From NCBI GenBank assembly GCA_037693485.1, contig CM075346.1, positions 92,672,501 through 92,736,500 of the forward strand: DNA of 64,000 nucleotides, in the 5' to 3' direction. Shown in pieces: positions 1 through 10,563 of the stretch. The translations under genes were made by a program, and so were the position numbers. The stretch's first letter is position 1. Every line of letters begins with the position of its first letter. The stretch comes from Kitagawia praeruptora (taxonomy: Eukaryota > Streptophyta > Magnoliopsida > Apiales > Apiaceae). The notes under the pieces are model-generated. The model saw only the letters and a list, made by a program, of their open reading frames with translations. It was not told the DNA's origin and ran no database searches.

Positions 1-164
1 TTGTTCGCACGATATGTCAGAATATCAAAACGTCGCAACAGTCGTCCTAATATCCTACAGCGAATCTTATTCTATATCGTCCTATCTAACGTCCCACTTA
101 AATGCGTATACCTAATCATCCTAACTTGTTTCAGTGACCATAACCTGTTTCTCTGATACCAACC
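1..164 (-). mobile_element. PBS-proximal internal fragment of a tandem Tekay-like element
   Basis: This stretch matches 20424-20587 with no difference I can see, and like that copy it lies directly before an LTR start (TGTAACACCCCG at 165). On the minus strand it is the untranslated leader just downstream of a 5' LTR. Its presence to the left of LTR a means another internal region of the same element continues off the left edge, so LTR a is shared by two internal regions. The small ORF across 72-290 also occurs at 20495-20713 and is not a gene. Confidence in the repeat relation is high; the tandem-array reading is inference because the next LTR lies outside the window. Confidence 0.8.
151..161 (-). 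other. Primer binding site, tRNA-iMet type (left array unit)
   Basis: The minus strand reads TGGTATCAGAG, complementary to the 3' end of initiator tRNA-Met, and sits three bases from the LTR start at 165. This is the standard minus-strand primer site for many plant copia and chromovirus elements. Confidence 0.8.
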
Positions 165-2204
165 TGTAACACCCCGAATTCCCAATACCGAAAATATACT
201 TTTTATAATAAAATAGACTTTGATACAGGGGAATTTTATAAATTTTCGGCATGAAATATTCGTAAATCGGATTATCCACCTGTATTTCAACCCAAACCAA
301 ATTCTAATTCACAATCACGATAAAACTTAATACACCAACGATTCCTCACCGAGGATCGATTCCAGGTTATGGTATGAAACAAGAATCTAAACTATACAAA
401 TTATTACAATTTCTATCTCAAATTCCAACTACAAACCTTTATACCGTCTAAACCATAGCGCAAGCCCATTTAGCATATGACCGTGCTGGCTCTGTATCTA
501 ACTTTTAAAGAATGCACCATCGCTCTCACTTGAATTATAAAGCGTAGGTATTCAACTCCTTAACCCTAACTGGAAAGGGAAGGTAAAACAAAGCAAGAGT
601 GAGCCAACAACGCTCAGCAAGTTAATAATATAGTGAAACAATAATATTTCAATGATTCATTGATGAACAATATCAATGACCAGTTAATCTCAAGAAAAGA
701 ATGCAATTTCCATCATAGGAAAACTCTCCATTTTTATCAAATCATAATTTCATGAAAACATTCCTTTTCTTAAAACCATTCCATTATTAAAACATACTTT
801 CCATAAATCCTTTTTAAAATCATTTCCGTTGATTGGAGTTTTTTTTTTCACGACTATGGACAATACGGGTGATCATCCACGTAAAGTCCCCAGCCCGGAC
901 CCTCGGTCCGTCTAGACATAAATTGGGTTCCCAATTAGGCAACACATTGGCCTTTAAAGGTGCTGGAATGGTCCCACCAGAACTACAACACAAAAATAAA
1001 ACATGCTGGACCGGCGTCACCCGGCCTCTTACGCCTCCAATCTGAAGGAATCCGTAGAAAACATTTTTTGACGGAATCCCCCACGGTAAAACCTTTTCTT
1101 TCTTTTAAAATATTTCAATTTCAAGTCCTTTATACTCAATGATAACAGATCAGCCCAGTATAAGGAATTTTAAAAAAAGACATCTTTAATTAATTAAACC
1201 ATTTCAGGGAGCAACATTACAAGATTAAGGGACAACGAAGCATTCGATATAAAGAATTATGAACAACACAGCAATAAGATAAACTAGGCATGGTATAGTT
1301 TAGCAAGACAGAATTATGAATCAGTAGATCAACAAGCCATCATTAATAAATTAAAGAACAAGCAAATTTTAAGATTCTAGAAACTTAACGTACATCAATT
1401 TTAAGGAAATGAATGAATAAAGTGATATGAAGTTCAATAATAGATTTGAATATTGCACAAGCTATAACCACTTATTTCAAAGGTTACCAACTGATAAAAT
1501 TTTCATGGCAAAAATTTGAACTTACATAAAAGATTTGAATAGTTTAAAACAAAGATTTAAGAAATTCTCAATTACTCAAATCTCACTCTTGTCGGCTAAG
1601 CACTCATAGGCTTTAGCTACCAAAACCGGCATGACAATAATAAGTTTGAATAATTAAGAAGATCTTAATTCATTCTCGATTTAAAACGTCACTGAACAAC
1701 ACATGCCTCAATGACAATCTAAACCTCGAATTAGTTTACAACAATTTGAAGAAAAACTTTCTTTAAAGAATATTAATAAAGACGAGGAATATTGATATAA
1801 ATTAATTTTAAAAGAATTCAACACCTGAACAATAGGTGAGGAAAATGAACAATGATAGAAAAATCTGAGAATAAGCGTTTGTAAATTAATATGAGAATAA
1901 TGTCACTGGAAATAAAAAGGAAGAATGTAGGCACTAGCAAAATGATTTGAAAGGAACATCATCTAATTAACAGAACAAGTTCACATTATTCAGAATAAAT
2001 ATTAAGAGTATAACTGCTTAAAAGAAGGAATATCGAAAGAACAAATAATTAACACAGAAGGTTTCACATCACTTGAACAATAAGTGAGGGATAGTAAACT
2101 TGCCTCAATATACAGAGTTACCAATTCCAACATTTCAATCCTTTACTCACTTTACATAAGTCTCTAATTCTTATTTGTTGGCCTTTACTTGGTCATACAT
2201 TCCC

Positions 2205-2720
2205 TGTTTGGTCGAATACACAATAGGTAATCAAATACTGTATGAGTAACTTAACAAGAACACACTGTTTAATACTTAAAAACTGTTTGGAATTAACAAT
2301 TCCTCTCTCAGTGATGTAAAATATCACAGAGAGCTGCTTAGGTTACAATCAATGAATTTCTCAATGTTCGATACCCTTCTAGGGTTAACCTAACTGTATT
2401 TATAAAACATACAGCTTCGTACAATCAGTAATTGATTCTCCTATAATTAAGCTATACAATTGATATCAATCACGATTGCTTCAAATCTTCCAAGTCAACT
2501 CAATCTCTTTGACAGCTTTCCAATCTTCAAAGATATTGCTTCCATATTTATCTTGTATCAATCTTCAAACACTGTTGACTCTTCAGACATTACCGCTACA
2601 GAGTTTAACAATCTCTGTTGCGCTTCCAGTCAGTGTTTAACTAAACTCTGACTGCTTCCAGCTAAACTCTGTTTTATTACTTTAGCTTCCAAACACTGTT
2701 CTCATCAATCATTTCTAACA
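2205..2720 (-). repeat. 3' LTR of the SIRE-like element
   Basis: 516 bp, TGTTTGGTCG at the left edge and TTTCTAACA at the right, so TG...CA on both strands. Base-by-base comparison with 12861-13376 showed no difference. It carries several CAGAGTTT / CAGTGTTT octamers clustered in its right third, which is the first part of the LTR in the element's own direction. Confidence 0.95.
2397..2404 (-). promoter_or_regulatory. Candidate TATA box in the SIRE-like 3' LTR
   Basis: The minus strand reads TATAAATA, about 320 bp into the 516-bp LTR in the direction of transcription, a normal place for the end of U3. The same octamer is at 13053-13060 in the 5' LTR. No transcript start has been seen, so this is inference from position and sequence. 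Confidence 0.5.
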
Positions 2721-2735
2721 ATCTCCCCCAACTTG
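2721..2735 (-). other. Polypurine tract of the SIRE-like element
   Basis: The minus strand reads CAAGTTGGGGGAGAT directly before the 3' LTR. A purine run touching the LTR is the expected plus-strand primer site. Confidence 0.8.
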
Positions 2736-2869
2736 TTCATTAGCAAGAATGTACAAGTTTACAGTAAATGATGATGTCAAAACAAATACAAAGTCTACAG
2801 TGTTTAACAAACAGAGTTTAAGCTTTTACTTAACAAATTCTACAGAAAATAAGAAAATCCTTACAGACT

Positions 2870-5800
2870 TCAAATTCTAATCTCTTGAAGATCTGGCATT
2901 GTTCTGAGATAGTCTATAAGCAATCTTCTTTCAGCATTTTCAAGCTCTATCTGCATAGCTTCCTTGATTTCTCTCAACTGAGGATCATTCTCATCAGTCT
3001 GATAGATAGCAGCTCTAAGATCGTAGATTTTGTTTCTCCTCATTTCATTTCCCAACCTGATATATTTCACTTCCTCAGACTTCACATTAAAATCCAGAAC
3101 AGTAATTCCAAGATCTGTTTTCAGCTTTGTAGTCCCCTTCTCCATTTCTATCAGATTCCCATTCCAGTCTCTGTACTTTGGAACATACTTGCTGTTGTAC
3201 TTCATATTTCTTCTGGCAAGATTTTGAATCATCTTTTGTCTGAGTACATTTGCAACTGACTGAGCTCTTTGATTTCTTACTCTGAAAAGATACAGAACAT
3301 ATTCTAGTTCTTCCCAGTATTTTAAATCAATATCCTTCTCATCAACTTTAAACATTGTTCCATCAGCCATGAAATATAGCAGAAAATCCTTCTCTAAACT
3401 CTTCTGATTAACAAGCTGTACTGACTCCAGTCTGTCTAAACTCTCTTGAGTGACACCACGACCTGGAACAGCCAATGAAGAAGGATATCTGGGACCAACA
3501 TATTGTCTTGTGTCTCTGTGTGAGCCTATGCCTCCTTTGTTGTATCCGATTTTACCAGATAAGGCTCTACCATCAGTGAAATCCATTGGAACTGTAGCTT
3601 CTAGCCTTGAATCATGAAGAACACCTTTTCCAAATGTTGATTTCAACTGAAAAGACAATAATGGTGTGGTCACAACTTGTGCAGTAACAGAGGTTGTGTC
3701 TTCATTCTTCTGTACAACATGTGTATCAACAGAGGTTGTAACAATACTTTTCAGCTTTTGCTTAGCTTCTGCATCTGTTGGTTTTCTGAACACTTGCATC
3801 CTTTGATTTGTACCAACTGGTTCTTTGATTTGAATACCTTTAAGAACAGGCTTTGTAGCTTTAACAACTTTCACATTCTTCTTTAATTTATCAGACTTTA
3901 AAGCCTTCAAATGCTTTTCTTGCAGACTCTTCTCTTCAGCTTTAGCATCTTCTATAGTAACTCCTTCTGCATTCTCTTCCATGAAAAGCTTAACAGCTAA
4001 CTCCTCATCAGTCTTTGGATTTGATATTAATTCCAAACTCTTGGTTTTTGAAGTACCTTGAGTTTCAGTGTTTATTCCAACAGACTGTGACTTAAGAGAC
4101 TTGCCAGATCTCAGAGTTAGTGTTTCAGAGTTTAAAGCCTTACTCTTATCACTTGCCCCTCCATCTCCAGCATCATCCTTCTTTTCAAGCAGAGTTTGAG
4201 AAATTTTACATTTAGACTTAGCAACTCTCTCCCCCTTTTTGACATCATCAGGAATGAGTATAGATGTAATGAGCTCCAAAGAGTTAGCAATGGAATCAAC
4301 CTTAGCAAACAAGGCAGTTTGATTTTCTTCAACCTTTCCTAGCCTGGCAAAGAGAGTATCTTGAACTTTAGAAAGCTGTGCAGCTTTGATTTTTGACTCT
4401 CTTTCCATTGTCATTTCTCTAGTCTGTATCTCAGTTTTCAAAGAAGCAATTTGTTGTTTTGTTTCAGCAAAATTTCCATCCAGAGTTTTGACTTGTACCA
4501 TAGTTGCCTTTAAACAGGATAAAATCTCTGGATTTGAAATTTGACTAGCAGTCTGCTTAACAAAATCAGCTACTCTCCCTTTTGGAAAAATACAGTCTTG
4601 TTTATACCAATTAGCAGCAGATTTAGCAAGGTGCTCTTCTTCAATTGCATGAGATGGACAAGGCTGATCAATTAAAGGTTTATGTTTATTATCAGTCTGT
4701 GCTGGTGCACTCAGAAAAGAATCAGAGTTTGCACTGTTTTCAGATTCATCTTCAACACTTGCATCATTTGCTTGAGCATCTTGTAAAGAACCACTGTGCT
4801 GAGCTGTGTCAGCCACAGTTTCTGCAACAACTTCTGCAATCTTGTCAATAGTCTCCTCATGTTGCACAGGCTCTGCAACAGAGCTTGCATTTGTAGCTTC
4901 AACAGGCATAGATTCAGAATTTTTCTTAGTTGCTTGATCAACCTCATCACCTTTGTCTGGAATTGGAGAAGCATTAGATATTAGCTCTGTGTGTGATGCT
5001 ACAGCTTCAGAAAAATTAACTGCAGGCTCATCAGCTACACCAGGAGCTTCAGTGTGAACAACAGGTGAGATAGAATCAAGAATTGGTTGAAATGAATCAA
5101 GAAAATCATTCATTGGTGAAAAACCATTTCTGTAATCCTCTTCTACAGGAATGTTATCCTCTGTAGGTACTTCAACATTAACAGCATCCTCTGCAGGCAT
5201 TTCAACCTCTGCAGGTATTTCAACATTGACAGGCACAGCATCCTCTGCAGGTATAGCAACATTCTCTGCAACCTCAACAGTAGGTGTTTGCTGTGAAACC
5301 ACCTCTGGAGCTTCAACAACATGCTCATCATCAGATTCTGAAAGAATTAATCTCCTCTTCTTGACTTGAGACACTACAATCTCCTCTTCTTCTTCACTAG
5401 AGCTCTCCTTAGGTGGTGAAAGTGAAGGTCTGTTTGCCTTTTGTTTCTTTCTTCTGGTATAAACAGCTCCAGGTAATATCTGTTTAGCCTTTGAGTGTTT
5501 AGTGTTTTGGGCAGTGTGTATTTTTCTTTTTGGTTTGGATTTAGGTTTTTCAGTAGGTGCTGTCTCAGAGTTTAAGGTTTCAGAGTTTATTGGTGGAGAG
5601 TTTATTGGTTCTGGTTGTGGTTGATGAGATGTAGTAGGTACAGTGGTTGTAGGTGTTGTAGGTGTTGTGGGTGTTGATTCAGAATGTATGGTGTCTAATG
5701 GTTCAGGCATGTGTTGTGGTGATTGAGAATCCTGAGGTTGGTTAACATAGTTTTGTAAGGCTAGTGGCATAAACATATCAGGTATTTGCTGTTTAGTAAC

Positions 5801-6526
5801 ATCTTTATTTGTCAAATCAGAAAACATCCTTTTAGCAACTTGAAAAGGCTGAATGACATCAGCTTCATCAATTGTAAGATTAGGCACACAAGCAGTAAAT
5901 AGTATTTGACAAAATCGAGCAAAATAAACAGAAGTAGGCTCAGACAAACGCTCTCCCAAATTCATTAGCACTAGTCTACCAAAATCGAAATTACCTCCAT
6001 ACAGTAGAGCATGGCCAATTTGAAGAGTGTCAAGAGGAAGTGCATCCCAATTTGTTGTCTTCTTTCCAAAAGTTCTTGTAATGCAATCGAAAAAGAAACT
6101 CCATTCCTTTCTCAAAAGTGGCCTTCTCAGAGACCCCAGCTTATTCAAATTTCCTGCACATCCAATTTGCTGCAACATTGTCCTCAAGTGGTCGTGACCA
6201 ACAACACTGTAAGAAGTGTGAGTCTCAAAATCCAAAGCATCCCTAACCGTAGTTGGAGTAATGATATACTCTGATTCAGCATGAGTGAAAGTGATTGTTG
6301 GAGTGCCAGACTCTTCTCCATCATCATATACAGAGTTTGTCCAAAAAGTAGCAATTTGTGAAGCAGAGAGTATTGGTGGTGCAGTTAAAGCCTTCCCTAT
6401 TTCAGAATCTTTCAAGAAATTTTGAAACAAATGAAACGCCTCTGGAGCATTTGCATTCTCCAGTGGAGCTGCATAGTTGCTAGGAAGAAAAATTAACCCT
6501 GCTGCATCAAACGCTTTGGTTGCCAT
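2870..6526 (-). CDS. Additional 1218-aa ORF downstream of pol in the SIRE-like element
   Basis: An intact 1218-codon ORF, the longest in the window, in the position where SIRE elements carry an extra or 'envelope-like' ORF. Residues about 1-255 look globular and well conserved in style (aromatic-rich, FWTNSVYDDG, LLYGGNFDFGR). About 260-640 is low complexity: Pro/Thr tracts, basic KPKSKPKRK and KRRRLI-like stretches that could act as nuclear localisation signals, an EEEEEI run and a short-period acidic repeat (PAEDAV units). About 660-760 has heptad-like spacing suggesting a coiled coil. About 1000-1218 is again globular and basic (RVRNQRAQSVANVLRQK). I see no signal peptide or convincing transmembrane segment, so it does not look like a classical envelope protein. 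I have seen similar proteins described only as hypothetical in eudicots; the function is unknown. Absence of any break in 3.6 kb while RT is lost is notable. Confidence 0.8.
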   Translation of the reverse strand: MATKAFDAAGLIFLPSNYAAPLENANAPEAFHLFQNFLKDSEIGKALTAPPILSASQIATFWTNSVYDDGEESGTPTITFTHAESEYIITPTTVRDALDFETHTSYSVVGHDHLRTMLQQIGCAGNLNKLGSLRRPLLRKEWSFFFDCITRTFGKKTTNWDALPLDTLQIGHALLYGGNFDFGRLVLMNLGERLSEPTSVYFARFCQILFTACVPNLTIDEADVIQPFQVAKRMFSDLTNKDVTKQQIPDMFMPLALQNYVNQPQDSQSPQHMPEPLDTIHSESTPTTPTTPTTTVPTTSHQPQPEPINSPPINSETLNSETAPTEKPKSKPKRKIHTAQNTKHSKAKQILPGAVYTRRKKQKANRPSLSPPKESSSEEEEEIVVSQVKKRRLILSESDDEHVVEAPEVVSQQTPTVEVAENVAIPAEDAVPVNVEIPAEVEMPAEDAVNVEVPTEDNIPVEEDYRNGFSPMNDFLDSFQPILDSISPVVHTEAPGVADEPAVNFSEAVASHTELISNASPIPDKGDEVDQATKKNSESMPVEATNASSVAEPVQHEETIDKIAEVVAETVADTAQHSGSLQDAQANDASVEDESENSANSDSFLSAPAQTDNKHKPLIDQPCPSHAIEEEHLAKSAANWYKQDCIFPKGRVADFVKQTASQISNPEILSCLKATMVQVKTLDGNFAETKQQIASLKTEIQTREMTMERESKIKAAQLSKVQDTLFARLGKVEENQTALFAKVDSIANSLELITSILIPDDVKKGERVAKSKCKISQTLLEKKDDAGDGGASDKSKALNSETLTLRSGKSLKSQSVGINTETQGTSKTKSLELISNPKTDEELAVKLFMEENAEGVTIEDAKAEEKSLQEKHLKALKSDKLKKNVKVVKATKPVLKGIQIKEPVGTNQRMQVFRKPTDAEAKQKLKSIVTTSVDTHVVQKNEDTTSVTAQVVTTPLLSFQLKSTFGKGVLHDSRLEATVPMDFTDGRALSGKIGYNKGGIGSHRDTRQYVGPRYPSSLAVPGRGVTQESLDRLESVQLVNQKSLEKDFLLYFMADGTMFKVDEKDIDLKYWEELEYVLYLFRVRNQRAQSVANVLRQKMIQNLARRNMKYNSKYVPKYRDWNGNLIEMEKGTTKLKTDLGITVLDFNVKSEEVKYIRLGNEMRRNKIYDLRAAIYQTDENDPQLREIKEAMQIELENAERRLLIDYLRTMPDLQEIRI
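5143..5310 (-). repeat. In-frame minisatellite in the 1218-aa ORF
   Basis: Short imperfect tandem units (plus-strand core CCTCTGCAGG followed by TATTTCAAC-like sequence) encode repeated Pro-Ala-Glu-Asp-Ala-Val-type residues in the acidic middle of the protein. Unit length varies but stays a multiple of three, so the reading frame is kept. Confidence 0.6.
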
Positions 6527-8526
6527 TAGTAAGATATGATACGAAGATATTCAGAGAAAAGATGTATGGTAAGTGTTTACCAAAATGTGAAGGAGAGTGA
6601 ATAAGAATTTTGAAAGTGATTGAGTATGCAAGTAACTGTGAGTGGGTGAATATTAATCGATGTGAAGTGAGAGAACAAAAACGATTAGAGTAAAACCAAA
6701 ACTCAATCGTTTATTTAATGAAAGTGCGCAATTGATTGTAGAGTAATGTGTAAGTGGGACACTATCATGGGACACGTGTCAAACAACTAATGGATCACTT
6801 AATAATTACCGCTGTCATTCCTATAATCACGACACTTTGACATATTTACACTAATTAACAGTTGTCAACTACCCCAATTACTCCAAAATAGTCAAATCAT
6901 CTAAATGAAACTTTACCTTAGAGTACTTAACACAACTCAACAGTGTTTATCAATTTTCCAACTTTTTCACTGAAACCCTTTCAAAAATTGCACAGTTGTG
7001 AATATGAGTGTGTGTGAAGCAGAGTTTACCAAAATCAATTTTTAGAGCATCTAATATTTCATAAAATCCATAACAAAAAAAATAAATAAACACTGAATGC
7101 ACAAACTCTCATAGTAAACACTGATTGTTTGATGAATGCTAAACTCTGTAGTTACTGTTATACAGAAATCTGAAAAATTCTATTCCCATTGATGTCCATG
7201 ATTATCCAAGTAAGCACACAGTCTTTGAAGACTAAAAGATCAAGAGATAGAAATCAGAGCATCATTCAGTGAATAACAATCATGAACTTGATAAACTCAC
7301 AAACTCTCAAAGCACACAGGTGTTTAGGTGAAGTGTTTACACTCACATTCAATCAGGAAAAGCAGATTCTACCATATGCTTGAATGTCCACCAAATCTAC
7401 ACTACTTTGAGTACATGTATGCACAAATCAAAAGGACTTTATTCAGGGTTGTAATGAGGTAAGATCAAACAGATGAGAAGAGATGTTTTATTCATGAGTG
7501 AATTTCAAACTGAACATTTTAATAGACCAAAGTGTTCAGTCACACTGTTAGTACATATTTGCACAAGATCAGTATATATGCCCTTTTTTTTTATTATTTA
7601 ACATATATACTGAAAAACTTTTCTTTTCTTGAGAAACACTCATCTGCTTGATTTTTTTTTAAAAGAATATAACTGCTCTTAATACTTCAGAGTATAAGAA
7701 AAATGAGCAGTTAATTAGGCTCAAAGGGGTTTACTAAGGGTGGTATTTATGAACAGTGTTTATACAGTGTTTGAACAGTGTTCAAAAGAATTTTGAACAG
7801 TGTTTGAAGGAATGGTAAATCCTATTGCCTTTATCATTTTCATGCACACACATATCATGTAGTCTCAAAGTGGTTTAATACAAGTTCTAGAGAAACATAC
7901 TTCCTGATGAACATCACACAACAATAAATACTGATTGATAGAAAATGTACCAATCACTGATTTGGCTCAAACTCTCACAGGGTGTAAACATGAATCTGAA
8001 CTCACCAAACTAATCAATGACACATCTCAAGTTTTATGGTTTTCACAAGTACAAACAAGGAATCATCAGGAACCATACCTTTGGGAACAGAATGTCACTA
8101 ATCAGAGTTTAGAGTTCATCAATAACCAAAATTATTTATGAGAGGCAATGCACACAATATTCATAAACTCAGAGTTTAGGACTGAATAAACTAAGAGATG
8201 CTATAAATATGAAACGGTATCATGCTGTGTTGATTTACTGCACAAAATCTGATTAGATTACAGTGACTCAGAAAGAATCATGATTTAATTACTGAGAATC
8301 ATGCTTCATACATTTTTCTTCATTGGTGTTTTCATTCAGACAATAATCAATTCTGAATTCACTGAGTGTATCCAACATGATAACAGTGTTTAACAGACAG
8401 ACATGCTGACAGAGTTTAACAAGGTTTACACATAAGCATGCATAACAGAGTTTAATACTAAGGTTCACATAGCACTTAACAATTTGCATAACATGAGCAA
8501 TAAGTTTTTGAGTCTAACCAACATCA
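6527..8526 (-). other. Non-coding spacer between pol remnant and accessory ORF
   Basis: About 2 kb with no credible ORF on either strand. It is AT-rich and contains a dense group of octamer motifs: CAGTGTTT recurs several times in 7755-7810, CAGAGTTT near 7020, 8103, 8170, 8413 and 8446, and AAACACTG near 7090 and 7130. In the element's sense this spacer would be the leader of the accessory ORF. A splice acceptor or subgenomic promoter may lie here but I cannot identify one. Confidence 0.6.
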
Positions 8527-8880
8527 CTAGTCAAAACTAGAGACCATTCCTAGTTCATTGACCAGTCTTGTAAATGTAGCTTCACTCAATGGCTTGGTGA
8601 AGATATCTGCAAGTTGTTGTTCTGTAGACACAAAGTGAAGCTCAATGTTGCCTTCCTCTACATGCTCTCTGATGAAGTGATACCTTATGCTGATGTGCTT
8701 TGTCATTGAATGTTGTACTGGATTACCTCTCATTGCAATAGCACTTTGATTATCACAGTAAATAGGTATCTTGGTATACCTCAATCCATAATCCAGCAGT
8801 TGATTCTTCATCCATAAAATCTGTGCACAGCAGCTACCAGCAGCAATATACTCTGCTTCAGCTGTAGATGTAGATATTGA
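8527..8880 (-). pseudogene. Ty1/copia RNase H C-terminal part, fused after an RT deletion
   Basis: In this frame the minus strand encodes STAEAEYIAA, then YCDNQSAIAM, then STEQQLADIFTKPL, the classical copia RNase H signature with DN and the LADIFTKPL end. It abuts the integrase linker at about 8880/8881 with a change of frame, and the whole RT domain and the RNase H start that should lie between are missing. An ATG-initiated piece from 8811 could be read but has no reason to be made on its own. This is the remaining tail of pol. Confidence 0.85.
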
Positions 8881-10550
8881 CTTCTGTCATCATGTGATCC
8901 TCCCCCTTGATCCATGCTCTCCTGATTTTCTTGGTGCCTCTCTTCATTTTCTGATGCTCCCCCTGAATGTGACTGCTCAGAATTATCAACAGAGTTTGAA
9001 TCAACAGAGTTTGATTCAGAATTATCAACTGAGTCACTATCAGTGTTTGAATTATCACTCTGATGTGATTCTTCATGCTCCCCCTCAACTGGTTCTTCCC
9101 TTGTTTCTGATTGAAGAGTTTCTTCAGTATTTACCAGTAGAGGTTCAGAGTTTAGATCAACAGAGTTTGTCAGATCAGTCTGATCAGAGTTTACTTTTTC
9201 AGAGAATAAGTCTTCATTTTCAAAGTGGAGTAGATCATGTTCATTGACATCTTCAAGTCCAGTTATTTTCTTGTCATCAAATGACACATGAATTGATTCC
9301 ATGATCACTCTAGTTCTCAGATTATAAACTCTGAATGCCTTAGTTGACAGTGGATAGCCAACAAAAATTCCTTCATCTGCCTTTAGGTCAAATTTGGTCA
9401 ACTGTTCAGGATGAGTCTTCAACACAAAGCACTTGCATCCAAAAATATGAAAATATTTTAGATTTGGCTTTTTCTTCTTCACCATTTCATATGGTGTTTT
9501 ACCATGCTTGTTGATCAGTGTTGCATTTTGAGTAAAACAAGCAGTTTGAACTGCTTCTGCCCAGAAATATGTTGGCAATTTTGCTTCATCTAGCATGGTT
9601 CTTGCAGCTTCTATCAAGGTTCTGTTCTTCCTCTCCACTACACCATTTTGTTGTGGAGTGCCAGGTGCAGAAAACTCCTGTTTGATTCCTTTGCTCTTGC
9701 AAAATTCTTCCATTGATGAATTCCTGAATTCAGTTCCATTGTCACTTCTGATTATCTTCACTTGATTTTCTGACCCTTTGTCCAGTTGTAAAATATGTTC
9801 TGTCAGTGTTAATGCAGTTTCATCCTTCTTTGCAAGAAAATATACCCATGTGTATCTGGTATATTCATCAACAATGACTAGAGCATATTTCTTCTTTCCA
9901 AGAGACATGACATTCACTGGTCCAAAAAGATCAACATGTAGGAGATGATAAGGATCAACAATTGAAGACTCAGATTTGCTTTTGAAGGAGGCTTTTCTCT
10001 GTTTGGCCTTTTGACAAGAATCACACAGGCCTTCTACATTCAACAAAGACCTTGGTAGACCTCTTACAAGATCATTCTTTATTAGCTCATTGATGTTGTT
10101 CAGATTTAAATGAGAGAGTTTCTTGTGCCACTTCCAACTCTCTTCACTGGACATTCTTGTTGACAGACACACTGCTTTGCCATCAGTGTTTGTTGACAAT
10201 TTAATTTCATAGATGTTATTGTGTCTGTTTCCAACTAGAGCAACTTTCCCTGTAGATTTACTGATCACTTGACAATATTCAGGCTGAAAATCTACATGAT
10301 ATCCTCTATCACAGATTTGACTCACAGATAGCAGATCATGCTTGAGTCCTGGAACCAGAGCTACATTTGTGATGATGACACTCCCAAGATTAATATTGCC
10401 ATATCCCAGAGTATGTCCTATGTTGCCATCTCCATAGGAAACTTTTGGGCCAGCCTTCTCCTCATACTCTGATAGCAGGGCTTTATTTCCTGTCATGTGT
10501 CCTGAACATCCACTGTCCACGACTAGGGTACTAACCCTGTTGCCCTGCAA
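8808..10550 (-). CDS. Protease-integrase part of copia pol
   Basis: 580 codons in one frame. The protease motif DSGCSGHMTG is near residue 13. The integrase zinc-binding HHCC region is around residues 140-185 (HKKLSHLN then CDSCQKAK). Catalytic residues of the DDE core are visible in HVDLFGP, RSDNGTEF and GTPQQNGVVERKNRT. The C-terminal linker is Ser/Asn/Asp-rich (repeats of NSVD/NSE) and the last roughly 22 residues are an out-of-frame reading of RNase H caused by the RT deletion. The translation begins at a TTG-type codon because the frame is entered from gag; a true internal start is not needed if the polyprotein is made by frameshift, readthrough or splicing. Confidence 0.88.
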   Translation of the reverse strand: MQGNRVSTLVVDSGCSGHMTGNKALLSEYEEKAGPKVSYGDGNIGHTLGYGNINLGSVIITNVALVPGLKHDLLSVSQICDRGYHVDFQPEYCQVISKSTGKVALVGNRHNNIYEIKLSTNTDGKAVCLSTRMSSEESWKWHKKLSHLNLNNINELIKNDLVRGLPRSLLNVEGLCDSCQKAKQRKASFKSKSESSIVDPYHLLHVDLFGPVNVMSLGKKKYALVIVDEYTRYTWVYFLAKKDETALTLTEHILQLDKGSENQVKIIRSDNGTEFRNSSMEEFCKSKGIKQEFSAPGTPQQNGVVERKNRTLIEAARTMLDEAKLPTYFWAEAVQTACFTQNATLINKHGKTPYEMVKKKKPNLKYFHIFGCKCFVLKTHPEQLTKFDLKADEGIFVGYPLSTKAFRVYNLRTRVIMESIHVSFDDKKITGLEDVNEHDLLHFENEDLFSEKVNSDQTDLTNSVDLNSEPLLVNTEETLQSETREEPVEGEHEESHQSDNSNTDSDSVDNSESNSVDSNSVDNSEQSHSGGASENEERHQENQESMDQGGGSHDDRSQYLHLQLKQSILLLVAAVHRFYG

Positions 10551-10563
10551 TCACAAACAATCA
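10551..10563 (-). other. Gag/pol boundary with stop and frame change
   Basis: Gag ends with a stop at 10561-10563 and the protease frame is offset by one. On the minus strand the sequence just before the protease frame ends GTGATTGCAG, which resembles a plant 3' splice site. Translational readthrough plus frameshift, splicing, or simple mutation could each explain the boundary; the sequence alone does not decide. Confidence 0.4.

Noticed and set aside
72..290. 72-codon ORF duplicated at 20495-20713
   Set aside because: Spans the PBS and the LTR start of the array; identity reflects LTR duplication, not a gene.
2870..6526. Envelope protein of an infectious retrovirus
   Set aside because: No signal peptide, transmembrane helix or cleavage-type site visible; only the location is envelope-like.
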